Below, in pieces: positions 34,233 to 42,542 of a stretch of DNA of 64,000 nt (position 1 is its first letter; each line of letters opens with the position of its first letter). The position numbers and the translations under genes are program-made. The notes below the pieces were generated by a model. The model worked only from the letters and a program-made list of their open reading frames with translations. It did no database searches and was not told the origin of the DNA. Source of the DNA: CAYZXL01 sp964482435 (GTDB lineage: Bacteria; Auribacterota; JABMQX01); assembly GCA_964482435.1 (NCBI GenBank), contig CAYZXL010000021.1:1-64000 (forward strand), written 5' to 3'.

Positions 34233-36029
34233 CTACTCCCACTCGCGGAGTTCCAGAGCGTAGCTGACCCCTGCGTCGCCGGTCTCATTCGGTGGACATC
34301 GTTCAATGATGATGGGGAGGGCACGCAAGACCGGGATGGAACTCCAGACGACATCTTCGGGACTGGCCTTCTTGACCCGCGTTCTCTCGTCACAAGAGGT
34401 CAGGATACACGAGGCGCCGCGGGGATGACGAATCTCGATGCCACTTGGGATAGGAAGCGCATCGCAGCCTTCTTCGAAGATGATTGGTTCGACAACCCTG
34501 ACCCTGGCATTACGTGGTCCTTCAAACGCGATTTCTTTGGTAATCCTGGGACCGTCGAACCGATAGGTCATCGTGTAGCTCATGCCGGAGTCGCGGCCGT
34601 GTACGGATTTTAGACTTCCGTTCGCTACGACTTCGATCTTGTCGTCGAGGATTCCGTCATCGGACAAGGAGAGGCGGGCGTTCGTGTCGAAAACGTTGCT
34701 GAAATACTTGCCTTCAATGCGGGCTTCAATTCTCGGGGCAAGCCATCCGTCGGTAGATCGCTCGTCGGAATGGCGGACTCCGGCGATGTGGGCGCTGGCT
34801 GCCTGGACGGTCCCAAAGCGGTTGTGCCAGAGATGGGAGATAGCGCCGCCAGAAGAAGCGGAGCGACGCCGAGCGCCCGCGCCGTATCCGGTGATGGTGC
34901 AGAGGAGGGCGGAGGTGCGAACCTGGAGGACATTGACGGATTTGTGGAAGCGGACCCAGCCTTTTTCCTCCGTCGGGAGAATCCATTTCCCTTCGCGGCC
35001 GAGAGGGACGCCGGAAGAGTAAACCAGTGTTTGACACAGGGCGTTGGCTCGCAAGGCGGTTGGTGTGATGCACGGGCGATAGTCTGTCTTGTCCTTCGCG
35101 TGCGGGCCAGCGGTGACAAGGCCATCTTTCGTCATGTTCTTGAGCAAGAAGCGGAGGTTCTGGCCGGCGGCTCGCTGAAAGCGCGCATCGAAGTTCCTCA
35201 ATGCTAAGAACGCGACCTGGCAGCCGCTTCCCTCCTCATTTCCGAGGATGCTCCACTGGTCCACATGCGCTCCCCATGAGGCGTCAATGTAGCCCGAAGG
35301 GGTGACGAAGTCGAGATGGGTTTTCAGGGCCTTGAGGACGGCATCGCGGACTCGCTTGTTCCCGGAAAGGCAGGAGTAAACCGTTAAAGCCGCCAGGCCA
35401 GTCTCGAGGCTGAATCCGACGTCAACCGACGGGAACCGAGAAGGGCCGGGGAAGCGCCCGCCGACCAGAAAGCCCTCTTCGTTGACTCGCCGGATGGCGA
35501 AGAGAGCGTCGTCTTTCGCACGGTCGCGGTACTTTTTTTCGCCGGTGATGCTATGAGCGAGGTGCAAAGCAGCAGAGGACAGGGCCAGCAGGTCGGCGCC
35601 AGGGATGAGTCGGGTGAGCGACTTCCTGTTTGCTCTCCGATAGACGTATTCGGCGCCGCGCCGAACCATCCCCTCAAGAGATACCCGGTCTTCATCTCCT
35701 ATGAGGTCTCTCGCGAGCTGTTGTGCATGGGACAAAGCCAGGGTGAGGGAGATGGTGCTGAGGTACCCGAACTCAGAGGACTCTCGCTCCCATGACCCGT
35801 CGTCCTTTTGTGTCCTCAAGAGCCATCTCAGAAGCAGCAGAGCCGCGTCGAGATACTTTTTCTCTTTTGTCTCGGAGTACATGTAGAACAAGGGGAAGAT
35901 TGCCTCACCGGTTCTCGGATGCGCTTTTTCGTGCGCGGGACAGAGAAGGGCGCCGTGGTCCGCCGACTTATCGCCCGAGACCTGATGGGAGATCAAAGCA
36001 TCACAGAGAGTTTTCGCGGCATCGAACAT
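34233..36029 (-). CDS. (alpha/alpha)6-toroid protein with C-terminal beta-sandwich (possible polysaccharide-processing)
   Basis: The 598-residue protein has no clear signal peptide and a weak ribosome-binding site. Residues 1-340 are helical with repeated toroid features: FPLFYMYSETKEKKYLDAAL, LLRTQKDDGSWERESSEFGY, TGEKKYRDRAKDDALFAIRR, and DASWGAHVDQWSILGNEEGS. Residues 350-598 are beta-rich. Toroid plus sandwich architecture occurs in polysaccharide lyases, GH88/GH105-type and heparinase-like enzymes, but I could not fix a catalytic set. Conserved-looking DGSW and HxDQW could be part of an active site. It is upstream of GH5 (177-base gap), on the same strand. Confidence 0.7.
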   Translation of the reverse strand: MFDAAKTLCDALISHQVSGDKSADHGALLCPAHEKAHPRTGEAIFPLFYMYSETKEKKYLDAALLLLRWLLRTQKDDGSWERESSEFGYLSTISLTLALSHAQQLARDLIGDEDRVSLEGMVRRGAEYVYRRANRKSLTRLIPGADLLALSSAALHLAHSITGEKKYRDRAKDDALFAIRRVNEEGFLVGGRFPGPSRFPSVDVGFSLETGLAALTVYSCLSGNKRVRDAVLKALKTHLDFVTPSGYIDASWGAHVDQWSILGNEEGSGCQVAFLALRNFDARFQRAAGQNLRFLLKNMTKDGLVTAGPHAKDKTDYRPCITPTALRANALCQTLVYSSGVPLGREGKWILPTEEKGWVRFHKSVNVLQVRTSALLCTITGYGAGARRRSASSGGAISHLWHNRFGTVQAASAHIAGVRHSDERSTDGWLAPRIEARIEGKYFSNVFDTNARLSLSDDGILDDKIEVVANGSLKSVHGRDSGMSYTMTYRFDGPRITKEIAFEGPRNARVRVVEPIIFEEGCDALPIPSGIEIRHPRGASCILTSCDERTRVKKASPEDVVWSSIPVLRALPIIIERCPPNETGDAGVSYALELREWE

Positions 36030-36255
36030 GTGGTGACTCGTTCACGAGAGCGTTTCATGACGCGCGGCAGTTCTTATACGAGCAGAGCCGCACCTGGCAG
36101 GCAAGTAACGGCCCAACTTCTCGCGTCGGCAAAGCTCAACCGGCAATGCCGGGGCTGAGGTGCCTGAGGCGCCGCCTCTGTCGCGTATCGTAGGGTAACA
36201 CAGGCCAACGCGATTGACAACGGAGGTTAAAAAGAAGAACTAACCATGCAGATAT

Positions 36256-36263
36256 GGTACAAT
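36256..36263 (+). promoter_or_regulatory. Possible extended -10 element ahead of the pseudopilin-like trio
   Basis: TATGGTACAAT contains TG-G-TACAAT, an extended -10 pattern ending at 36263, within a locally A/T-rich stretch. A transcription start near 36270 would leave a leader of about 75 bases. There is a TTGACA at 36214-36219 but its spacing is too long to form a normal pair. Confidence 0.3.
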
Positions 36264-36344
36264 TCGCCGAGGTCATCGAAAGAACAAGAGTCCCGGGATG
36301 TTCCTGACGACGGTTCTCGTCTGACGCGAACAAGGGGAGGTAAG

Positions 36345-36908
36345 ATGCTCGTCAAGTTAGCCTCTTCCACTGCGCTCGCTCTATCAGTTTCCTTTGCTCC
36401 CGTGGCGGCTCGCGCGGCTGTTTCGCATGCTGACGCGCCGCCCGAGATATCAGCCGAAAGGAAAACATGGGGAGTAGGTCCTCTTCCCGCCCCCGAGAAT
36501 TCTCGGACTGTCGGTAGCGGAGAAGGTGCTGAGGCCTCACCTGAGGATGTAACCCACGCCACCGTACTGGCGAAGGCGCTTCTCGATCAGATCAGGTCAG
36601 CCGTGAAGAAGGGGAGTCTGAGCCTGGCAGAGGCAAAAGAGCTCTTTGGGACCTCTGCTCCCCACGATTTCGACCAAGCTGTGTCTGGGAACCTCATTCC
36701 GCTTGTGAGCGAAGACGCCGCGCGCTACTCCCGACTCTTTCAGTATGAAGTCGCTTTCGGTGCCCCCCCAAAAACTGAGAAGCTCGACGATTTGGTACGA
36801 GTCGGGCTTCAAAAACTTACGGTGAGAGTCTCGTGGCCGTCGGACGAGCCCGACCTGCAATCTCGCCACAGGGTAGTCCTGGTGACTTTTGTGAAATTCC
36901 AACGTTAA
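36345..36908 (+). CDS. GspI/PilV-like minor pseudopilin domain on an ordinary signal peptide
   Basis: The 187-residue protein starts at ATG 36345 with GGGGAGG upstream. Its N-terminus is a Sec-type signal (LVKLASSTALALSVSFAPVAARAA) and not a prepilin leader: no G/A-F-T-L-x-E site or long hydrophobic pilin helix exists here or in the frame upstream. The C-terminal 110 residues resemble GspI/PilV: ATVLAKALLDQIRSAV (normally just after the pilin helix), FQYEVAFGAPP, then VGLQKLTVRVSWPSDEP and HRVVLVTFVKF. It opens a three-gene run with GspJ- and GspK-like genes (16- and 13-base gaps). In type II systems these three form the pseudopilus tip. Confidence 0.75.
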   Translation: MLVKLASSTALALSVSFAPVAARAAVSHADAPPEISAERKTWGVGPLPAPENSRTVGSGEGAEASPEDVTHATVLAKALLDQIRSAVKKGSLSLAEAKELFGTSAPHDFDQAVSGNLIPLVSEDAARYSRLFQYEVAFGAPPKTEKLDDLVRVGLQKLTVRVSWPSDEPDLQSRHRVVLVTFVKFQR

Positions 36909-36924
36909 GGAGTGGGAGATTCGC

Positions 36925-37815
36925 ATGGTTGTTAACAACGATGCTGTGTTGGGATACGTTCGCATTTCAGCAAGGTTCATGTCCCGACAGCCGAGCGCTG
37001 TCCGAGCAACACTCCGCGCAGTGCCAGCCATCGCCCTCTTTTTAGCGGCGCTCTTGCCCGTTGCGGCCTTGAGTGAAGGAACAGACGAGCAGGCGACTTC
37101 TGCCGCCCGCAGAGAGATATATTTGAAGGCGTATCGAATTCTGGAGGGGATGTCGCGGGAGATCAAGGGCGCCGTTCTCATAACCGCGGCGTCCGGACCG
37201 AAGGCGGATTCCCTGACGGACGATTTGCCCAAAAGGGCCGATTTTGTCGGTTTGGACTCAGCTAACTTACCGGGCTGGCGCAATCAAGAGCAGAAGTGCA
37301 GTGGCCAGATTTATTTCGTGTGTCCGGTTGCACGTTCGGGGAGACAGGAGTTGTGCATAGTTGGTTACTGGATCAGAGATGTTGAAAGCAACACCGAGCC
37401 TCCCTTGACGCCGGACGGAGTGCCCCTGAATTCCAAAGACGATACTCTTCTTCGCTGCTATGTAACCGATTCGTACGGCAACCCGCCCGATGTCTGGAAG
37501 ACTTTCGATTTTTCGGACCCGGACTTAACCTACTTCTCCCGCATGGCGGGAAAGGTGGCTGTAAGCGTTCGGCGACTGGACATCCGGTATTACAAGTACG
37601 TGGGCACTTCGCCTCCCGTCCTGAGAGAGTGCGTTTCCTGGGATTCCCTTCCTTCATCCATGGGAGGCACTACTGCAACGGACGACGACAACAACAAACT
37701 GCCGGTGGCAGTTGGGATTTCAATCACTGTCGGCGACGAGAACGATTTGGTTGAACCGGTCACCCTGTCAACCGTCGTCCATCTCGAGAACGCATCTCGA
37801 CATGAGGCATTTTGA
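36925..37815 (+). CDS. GspJ/PilW-like minor pseudopilin domain on an ordinary signal peptide
   Basis: The 296-residue protein has AAGGAG and GGGAG upstream of its ATG. After a 30-residue polar start comes a hydrophobic Sec-type segment (VPAIALFLAALLPVAALS) and then REIYLKAYRILEGMSREIKG, which corresponds to the stretch after the pilin helix in PilW/GspJ proteins. Other family-like pieces are the LCIVGYWIRDV strand, DTLLRCYVTDS, VAVSVRRLDIRYYKY, and the terminal LPVAVGISITVGDEND with LSTVVHLENAS. The class III leader with its F-T-L-x-E site is absent. It sits between the GspI-like and GspK-like genes. Confidence 0.75.
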   Translation: MVVNNDAVLGYVRISARFMSRQPSAVRATLRAVPAIALFLAALLPVAALSEGTDEQATSAARREIYLKAYRILEGMSREIKGAVLITAASGPKADSLTDDLPKRADFVGLDSANLPGWRNQEQKCSGQIYFVCPVARSGRQELCIVGYWIRDVESNTEPPLTPDGVPLNSKDDTLLRCYVTDSYGNPPDVWKTFDFSDPDLTYFSRMAGKVAVSVRRLDIRYYKYVGTSPPVLRECVSWDSLPSSMGGTTATDDDNNKLPVAVGISITVGDENDLVEPVTLSTVVHLENASRHEAF

Positions 37816-37828
37816 GGGTCTTGGTGGA

Positions 37829-40800
37829 ATGAAACTGCGCTCTGTGAAAACGGCCTTTCCAAGATCCGGGAATCCCCGGAGGATTGCGGTCTGCTTGACG
37901 CTGGGGGCACTGCTCCTCCCGGGCGTGTCCGCTCCTTGTTCCTCACCCAGCGAACCGACGGACAGCCCCATCGAATCGAGTCTCTACTATGGCGCGAAGG
38001 CGGAGGAGATAGCTCTCGGAGGCCTGGAAACGGCGATCGCTGTCCTGACGCTTGATGCGCGGGAGAACTCCTTCGATCACCTTTTCGAACGATGGGCAAT
38101 CTACTATCAGAATGACGACGGGTTCGCCTACAGAGCCAGCGACCCGCCCTCATCTGACGACTGGGAAAAGGCGGCGGACCTTTCGGATTACGACGAGCTT
38201 GAATATCACGTGGACGAGACCGGGGACCTGGGGACTGTAAGAAAAAACCCATGGAGAGAGCCGCTTCCCGATTCGCGGTGGATAAAAGTGATGGAAACAG
38301 ACCCGACCACCGGCGAAGAACGTCTGGTTGGACGATACGCGGTCTGCATCGAGGACGAGAACGGGAAGGTCAATATCAACACCGCCGGGAATCCCGACCC
38401 GACCGAGATCAAGAACAACTACAGGTGGAGACACCGTTCGGATATGGGGTTCACGACGGCGGAGGTTGACCTGGGCGAAGTCTTGCAGAGCCTGGGAGAG
38501 CTGTTCCACGACGCCATCCCCGACATTTTTGACTACCCGGATTATCCACACAACGTGGACGAGCGAACCGCCCTCGACCTGGTGACCTACCGCTATGGGC
38601 ATGACCCGCAGGGTCTCGACCCCGAGGGCTATAGCGGTAAGGAGCTCAACAACTATGTCCCCGGCACGGACGGCGACGACAATTCGACGAGTAGTATGCC
38701 CGTTGTCCTTCGGCAGAACACTAATGGAATAGACGATGACGCGGACGGGTTGATAGATGAGGAAGGTGAGGACATTGATGAGCCGGGGGAGTTTGACCCC
38801 TATGAGCCGATGGCGATAGGTGCCCCGGGTGAGGTCCTGTCCGATTACATGGACGAGGCGGGAACAACGGGCGTCATGGGAAACGATACGCCCTTCCTGA
38901 CGGTCCCCCACATCAAAATGGCCTGGAGCACCGGAAGGCCTGACGGTTCGGGGCAATTTGCTCGGTATTCGATCATGGACCTGAGGCCCAGCGACGGCAA
39001 GCCGCCCTATCCCGCGGACGCGCTTTATCGTTGCCTCCTTCCTTTCATCACAGTTTACTCCCAGGACCGGAACCGCATCAGCGAGGCCGACCTTTATCCG
39101 GTCGGGGGGAGAGGCGCGATAGAGTGGGCAAGGCGCGAGAACATCGCTCGGTGGTTGACTGGGCGCCCCTCTGAAGTGTACGCCTCGCTCCAGTGGATGA
39201 AGAGCAAGGGCATCGCCTTCACTTCATCCACCGACCACGACCTCAGGCAGCTCGCCGTCAACATCTACGATTTCATTGACCCGGATTGGCTTCCGACGGC
39301 TTACGGAGATGTCGTGGGAGTCGAACCGGTAGCCTATCTGAACGAGATAGAGGCATCTCCTCCCGATGTTCCCGGGACAGTGGCAGGGCTCGGCCAAGGT
39401 ACCGTTGTGGAGGACTATGGGGAGTACCTCGAACTCTGGAATCCGTATGACGTTCCGATAGACGTCCGAAACTACTACGTCACGGTCAACGAACACGCCG
39501 ACCCGCAGCCCATCAGACCGATGGCTGTCGCTTCAACGGTCATTCCCCCACGGAGCTTCTTTGTCATCGGAGATACGCTGGGCGATGTGGTGAACGTTAC
39601 TCAGGGGACTCGTCTGCCGGATCAACAACTTCCGCCCTACCCGCCCGGATGCCAGGCCTACGCCCCCATTAACCTGGATCCACCCTATGTGGATATCTAC
39701 CTTGAGATGAGAGCGCCCGGTCTGGGGAGAATCCCTTTGGAAACGCATCACCCCATTCCGTTTGCACCCGTGCAGCACATGACACTCCAAAAGGACGATC
39801 CGAGAGTGAGTTGGCATTGGAACGTCGCCCCACCAACACCGGGTCGGATGAACGCCCGAATGAGCAACATGGACAACGTGTACTCCTACTTCTATGTCCC
39901 GGGTCTCAGGTTCCGTTCTCGTGATCCCTCCTTTGATCCCTCTGACCTCGATCTCCTCAAGCACGCTGGAGGGGTGTCATCCATTGGGGAGCTGGGCATG
40001 GCTCACCGCGCTAACGCATGGCAGACGCTGAACTTGACCGGGGAGAGCGCTTCTTACCTGGGCGATAGAACCGACGGTCGGCTCCTCGACCTTCTGACTC
40101 TGCCCTACCAGTACCGGTACACGGGGACACCGCCCGTCAACGACGAATTTCCTGCACGGGAGTCCGTCCCCGGCCGCATCAACATCAATACCGCTGCTCC
40201 CGAAGTGCTCCTCGGGCTGAACTGGGCCCCGATGATTGAGGACCTGCGCTCATACAATCTGCGAGTCACCCCGGCGCTCTCGCTTGATTTTATTCGGCAC
40301 ATCATCCAGCGCAGGAAGTACGCGCCGTACCAGGCTCTGTGGGAGGTGGCGCAGGACTTCGCAGACTTCATGGAGAAACGCGCGGGCCTGGCGAACGCCC
40401 CGGACGCTGCGAAGGAAGCCTTCCTGAGACACAACGCAAACCTGATAACGACCAAATCGAGCGTTTTCAAGGTGACGGTTGTGGCCGAGTCTTTCGATGC
40501 TCAAGGTAATGTGCAAGGCAACGCCGAGCTTGAGGCGGTCGTTGACAGAGGGTTCACCCCCGGCAGCCTCGGGCGAAGTGGCGAAGACAACCCAACCCGC
40601 GATGAGAAGGCGAGGGCAGAGACCGCCCGGACGCTGTACTTCCGCTGGGTATCTGAGCCACGGAGTATGGCAGAAATCTCTGCCTCGACGGGTGGGGGCT
40701 TTCAAGTCATGTGGACGAGCGCACCGGGAAGACTGTACACAATCTGGTCCTGCACCGACCTGCTCGCGGGGTCCTGGAAGGAGGAAAAAACCCTATGGTT

Positions 40801-40876
40801 CCCAGGCGTCCTCGCCACCTGGGCTGATCCCGAGACGGTATCCGGCGGGAAATTCTACAGAATCGAGGTCAAGTGA
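37829..40876 (+). CDS. Very large GspK-like pseudopilin-tip protein with lamin-tail-like and helix-hairpin-helix parts
   Basis: The 1015-residue protein begins at ATG 37829 (GAGGGT nine bases upstream; an in-frame ATG at 37802 lacks a site). After a signal-like segment (RRIAVCLTLGALLLPGVSAP) comes the GspK pattern: YYGAKAEEIALGGLETAIAV, SFDHLFERWA, then YAVCIEDENGKVNINTAG. An acidic, possibly calcium-binding insert follows (DDDADGLIDEEGEDIDEP, near residue 305). Residues about 505-575 look like a lamin-tail domain (YLNEIEASPP, EYLELWNPYDVPI). GRININTAAPEVLLGL (about 782-797) is the helix-hairpin-helix of GspK. The last 60 residues are the FYRIEV module shared with three other proteins. Normal GspK is about 300-350 residues. 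Confidence 0.8.
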   Translation: MKLRSVKTAFPRSGNPRRIAVCLTLGALLLPGVSAPCSSPSEPTDSPIESSLYYGAKAEEIALGGLETAIAVLTLDARENSFDHLFERWAIYYQNDDGFAYRASDPPSSDDWEKAADLSDYDELEYHVDETGDLGTVRKNPWREPLPDSRWIKVMETDPTTGEERLVGRYAVCIEDENGKVNINTAGNPDPTEIKNNYRWRHRSDMGFTTAEVDLGEVLQSLGELFHDAIPDIFDYPDYPHNVDERTALDLVTYRYGHDPQGLDPEGYSGKELNNYVPGTDGDDNSTSSMPVVLRQNTNGIDDDADGLIDEEGEDIDEPGEFDPYEPMAIGAPGEVLSDYMDEAGTTGVMGNDTPFLTVPHIKMAWSTGRPDGSGQFARYSIMDLRPSDGKPPYPADALYRCLLPFITVYSQDRNRISEADLYPVGGRGAIEWARRENIARWLTGRPSEVYASLQWMKSKGIAFTSSTDHDLRQLAVNIYDFIDPDWLPTAYGDVVGVEPVAYLNEIEASPPDVPGTVAGLGQGTVVEDYGEYLELWNPYDVPIDVRNYYVTVNEHADPQPIRPMAVASTVIPPRSFFVIGDTLGDVVNVTQGTRLPDQQLPPYPPGCQAYAPINLDPPYVDIYLEMRAPGLGRIPLETHHPIPFAPVQHMTLQKDDPRVSWHWNVAPPTPGRMNARMSNMDNVYSYFYVPGLRFRSRDPSFDPSDLDLLKHAGGVSSIGELGMAHRANAWQTLNLTGESASYLGDRTDGRLLDLLTLPYQYRYTGTPPVNDEFPARESVPGRININTAAPEVLLGLNWAPMIEDLRSYNLRVTPALSLDFIRHIIQRRKYAPYQALWEVAQDFADFMEKRAGLANAPDAAKEAFLRHNANLITTKSSVFKVTVVAESFDAQGNVQGNAELEAVVDRGFTPGSLGRSGEDNPTRDEKARAETARTLYFRWVSEPRSMAEISASTGGGFQVMWTSAPGRLYTIWSCTDLLAGSWKEEKTLWFPGVLATWADPETVSGGKFYRIEVK

Positions 40877-40973
40877 TTGACGTCGTGAAGTGTTCCTGCT
40901 TATGCGCGGTTGAAGAAGCGGCGTTCTAAGGACAGAGGCAACCCCGGACTTGGGAGCGTGCACTGTTAGCAGA

Positions 40974-41003
40974 AAGCACGAAAGCAGATCGCCTTTCGTG
41001 CTT
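40974..41003 (+). terminator. Perfect 11-bp hairpin after the GspK-like gene
   Basis: AAGCACGAAAG (40974-40984) pairs perfectly with CTTTCGTGCTT (40993-41003) across an 8-base loop, about 100 bases after the stop at 40876. Only two T residues end the stem, so it is a weak intrinsic terminator candidate. Confidence 0.45.
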
Positions 41004-41048
41004 CAGCGCCATGAATTCCCGGACGGTGAAACGTATCATCTTCATCGT

Positions 41049-41402
41049 AGTTCTGGCTTGTTGATTGACCTGAGCCATCTGCCATTGCTTGACGAGAAGC
41101 CCCGCCGCGCCGTCAACATCGCAGGCGAGTTCCTCGCTCACGCCCACATCGGCAACTGCGTCAGGCGCGACCCATGCCATCCCGCTTACGGAGACCAGCA
41201 CCCTGTCTTCGGCATCCCAGGAGGTGAGAACGATGTGCCCGAGATTCGGGAGTTTCTTGCCGGTTTGATGGACATCGGGTTCCTGTGCGAAGCCGGGCAG
41301 CGCATCCTCAGCTTCGAGGTCAAGCCCTTCGGAAACCAGACTACAAAGGAAGTTGTTACTATCTGCAAAGCGAAACTCGACGAGGCCTGGCGGCGGCTAT
41401 AG
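41049..41402 (+). pseudogene. 5'-truncated sugar phosphate isomerase/epimerase relic
   Basis: The frame ending at TAG 41400-41402 encodes only the last third of an epimerase-type TIM barrel: GLLIDLSHLPLLDEKP, then AGEFLAHAHIGNCV, HPAYGDQHPVFGIPGGENDV, and LSFEVKPFGNQTTKEVV. These carry the later metal ligands of the family. The first about 180 residues, with the earlier ligands, are missing, and upstream sequence in all frames shows no remnant. The possible ATG at 40950 leads through a segment of no family likeness. It differs from the intact paralog at 22012. It is most likely a degraded gene. Confidence 0.75.
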
Positions 41403-41454
41403 TTCTTCTCGCCGCAGAAGAATGGGCGACAAGCCCGCATGAAAAGGCCCTGAT

Positions 41455-42444
41455 ATGAAATGGAACGTCCCTGTAACAAGAGAAATACCGAGCGAAGCTC
41501 TTGATTTGGTTCAATCCCATTGCGAGGTTGTCGAGGTTCATCGCGGAGCCGTGCCTCTTTCCAAAAGCCAGCTCCTCGAGAAGGTCCGCGGGCGGGATGG
41601 GATTCTATGCTGCCTGACGGAGCGAATTGACTCGGAAGTGCTCGACGCCGCAAAAGGCATAAAAGGTGTTGCCAACATGGCGGTAGGTTATGATAATATA
41701 GACGTCCGGGGGGCAACGGAGAGGGGAATCCAAGTCTCGAACACTCCGGGAGTCCTGACCGATGCCACAGCGGAGCTGGCATGGGCGTTGCTTCTCGCGG
41801 TGGCACGCCATGTTGTGCAGGCGGACAAATTCACCCGCGCGGGGAAGTTTCAAGCCTGGGGGCCAATGATGTTTCTGGGCACGGACGTCGCCGGCAAGAC
41901 CCTCGGGATAATCGGCGCCGGACGCATCGGCACGGCAGTGGCTCTGCGGTCCCGGGGCTTCGGGATGAGGGTTCTCTACAATGACCCGGCGCCAAACCCG
42001 GTTTTGGAAAAGGAGCTTTCGGCTCGACGCGTCTCGTTGGAGGAACTGCTGAGAGAATCCGATTTTGTCTCCGTTCACGTCGGCCTGACTCCTGAGACGC
42101 GCCACCTCATCGGCGAGAAAGAGATGAGTTTGATGAAGCCGTCGGCTTACCTCATCAACACCTCGAGAGGCGCTGTGGTGGGTGAGAAGGCGCTTGTGAA
42201 AGCTCTCCGGAGCCGAAAGATCGGTGGCGCCGGGCTGGATGTTTATGAAGATGAGCCTCGCCTGAGCCGGGGCTTGGTGGAGTTGGATACCGTTGTCCTT
42301 TTGCCCCATATCGGTTCGGCGACAGTTGCGACCCGTACAAAAATGGCCATGGTGGCGGCCGAGAACCTCCTCGCAATGCTGAAGGGCGAGAGGGCGCCCA
42401 ACTGCGTCAATCCGGAGGTGTACGGCCGGTCACTGCCGACGTGA
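41455..42444 (+). CDS. D-2-hydroxyacid dehydrogenase (glyoxylate/hydroxypyruvate reductase-like)
   Basis: The 329-residue cytosolic protein belongs to the D-isomer-specific NAD-dependent dehydrogenases. The nucleotide site is LGIIGAGRIGTAVALRSRGF (about 148-167). The catalytic Arg is in LINTSRGAVV (about 234-243), the Glu in VYEDEPRLS (about 263-271), and the His in LLPHIGSAT (about 283-291). Residues 70-85 (VANMAVGYDNIDVRGA) are the substrate-loop signature of glyoxylate/hydroxypyruvate and glycerate enzymes. AAAGG lies a few bases upstream of the ATG. The stop overlaps the earliest possible GTG start of the following citramalate synthase gene, so the two are probably co-transcribed. Confidence 0.94.
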   Translation: MKWNVPVTREIPSEALDLVQSHCEVVEVHRGAVPLSKSQLLEKVRGRDGILCCLTERIDSEVLDAAKGIKGVANMAVGYDNIDVRGATERGIQVSNTPGVLTDATAELAWALLLAVARHVVQADKFTRAGKFQAWGPMMFLGTDVAGKTLGIIGAGRIGTAVALRSRGFGMRVLYNDPAPNPVLEKELSARRVSLEELLRESDFVSVHVGLTPETRHLIGEKEMSLMKPSAYLINTSRGAVVGEKALVKALRSRKIGGAGLDVYEDEPRLSRGLVELDTVVLLPHIGSATVATRTKMAMVAAENLLAMLKGERAPNCVNPEVYGRSLPT

Positions 42445-42542
42445 CGGCAGCGACTGAGAAAGCTCCCCGCAGGGGCAGTGAGCGCGCGGTGCAGGCATGG
42501 CAATTTGCATGTTTGGGCACGAAAGGCGCAGGAAAACCAGAA

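Noticed and set aside
36030..36344. Prepilin leader upstream of the GspI-like gene in another frame
   Set aside because: All plus-strand frames upstream were read; none contains an F-T-L-x-E-like site followed by a hydrophobic helix.
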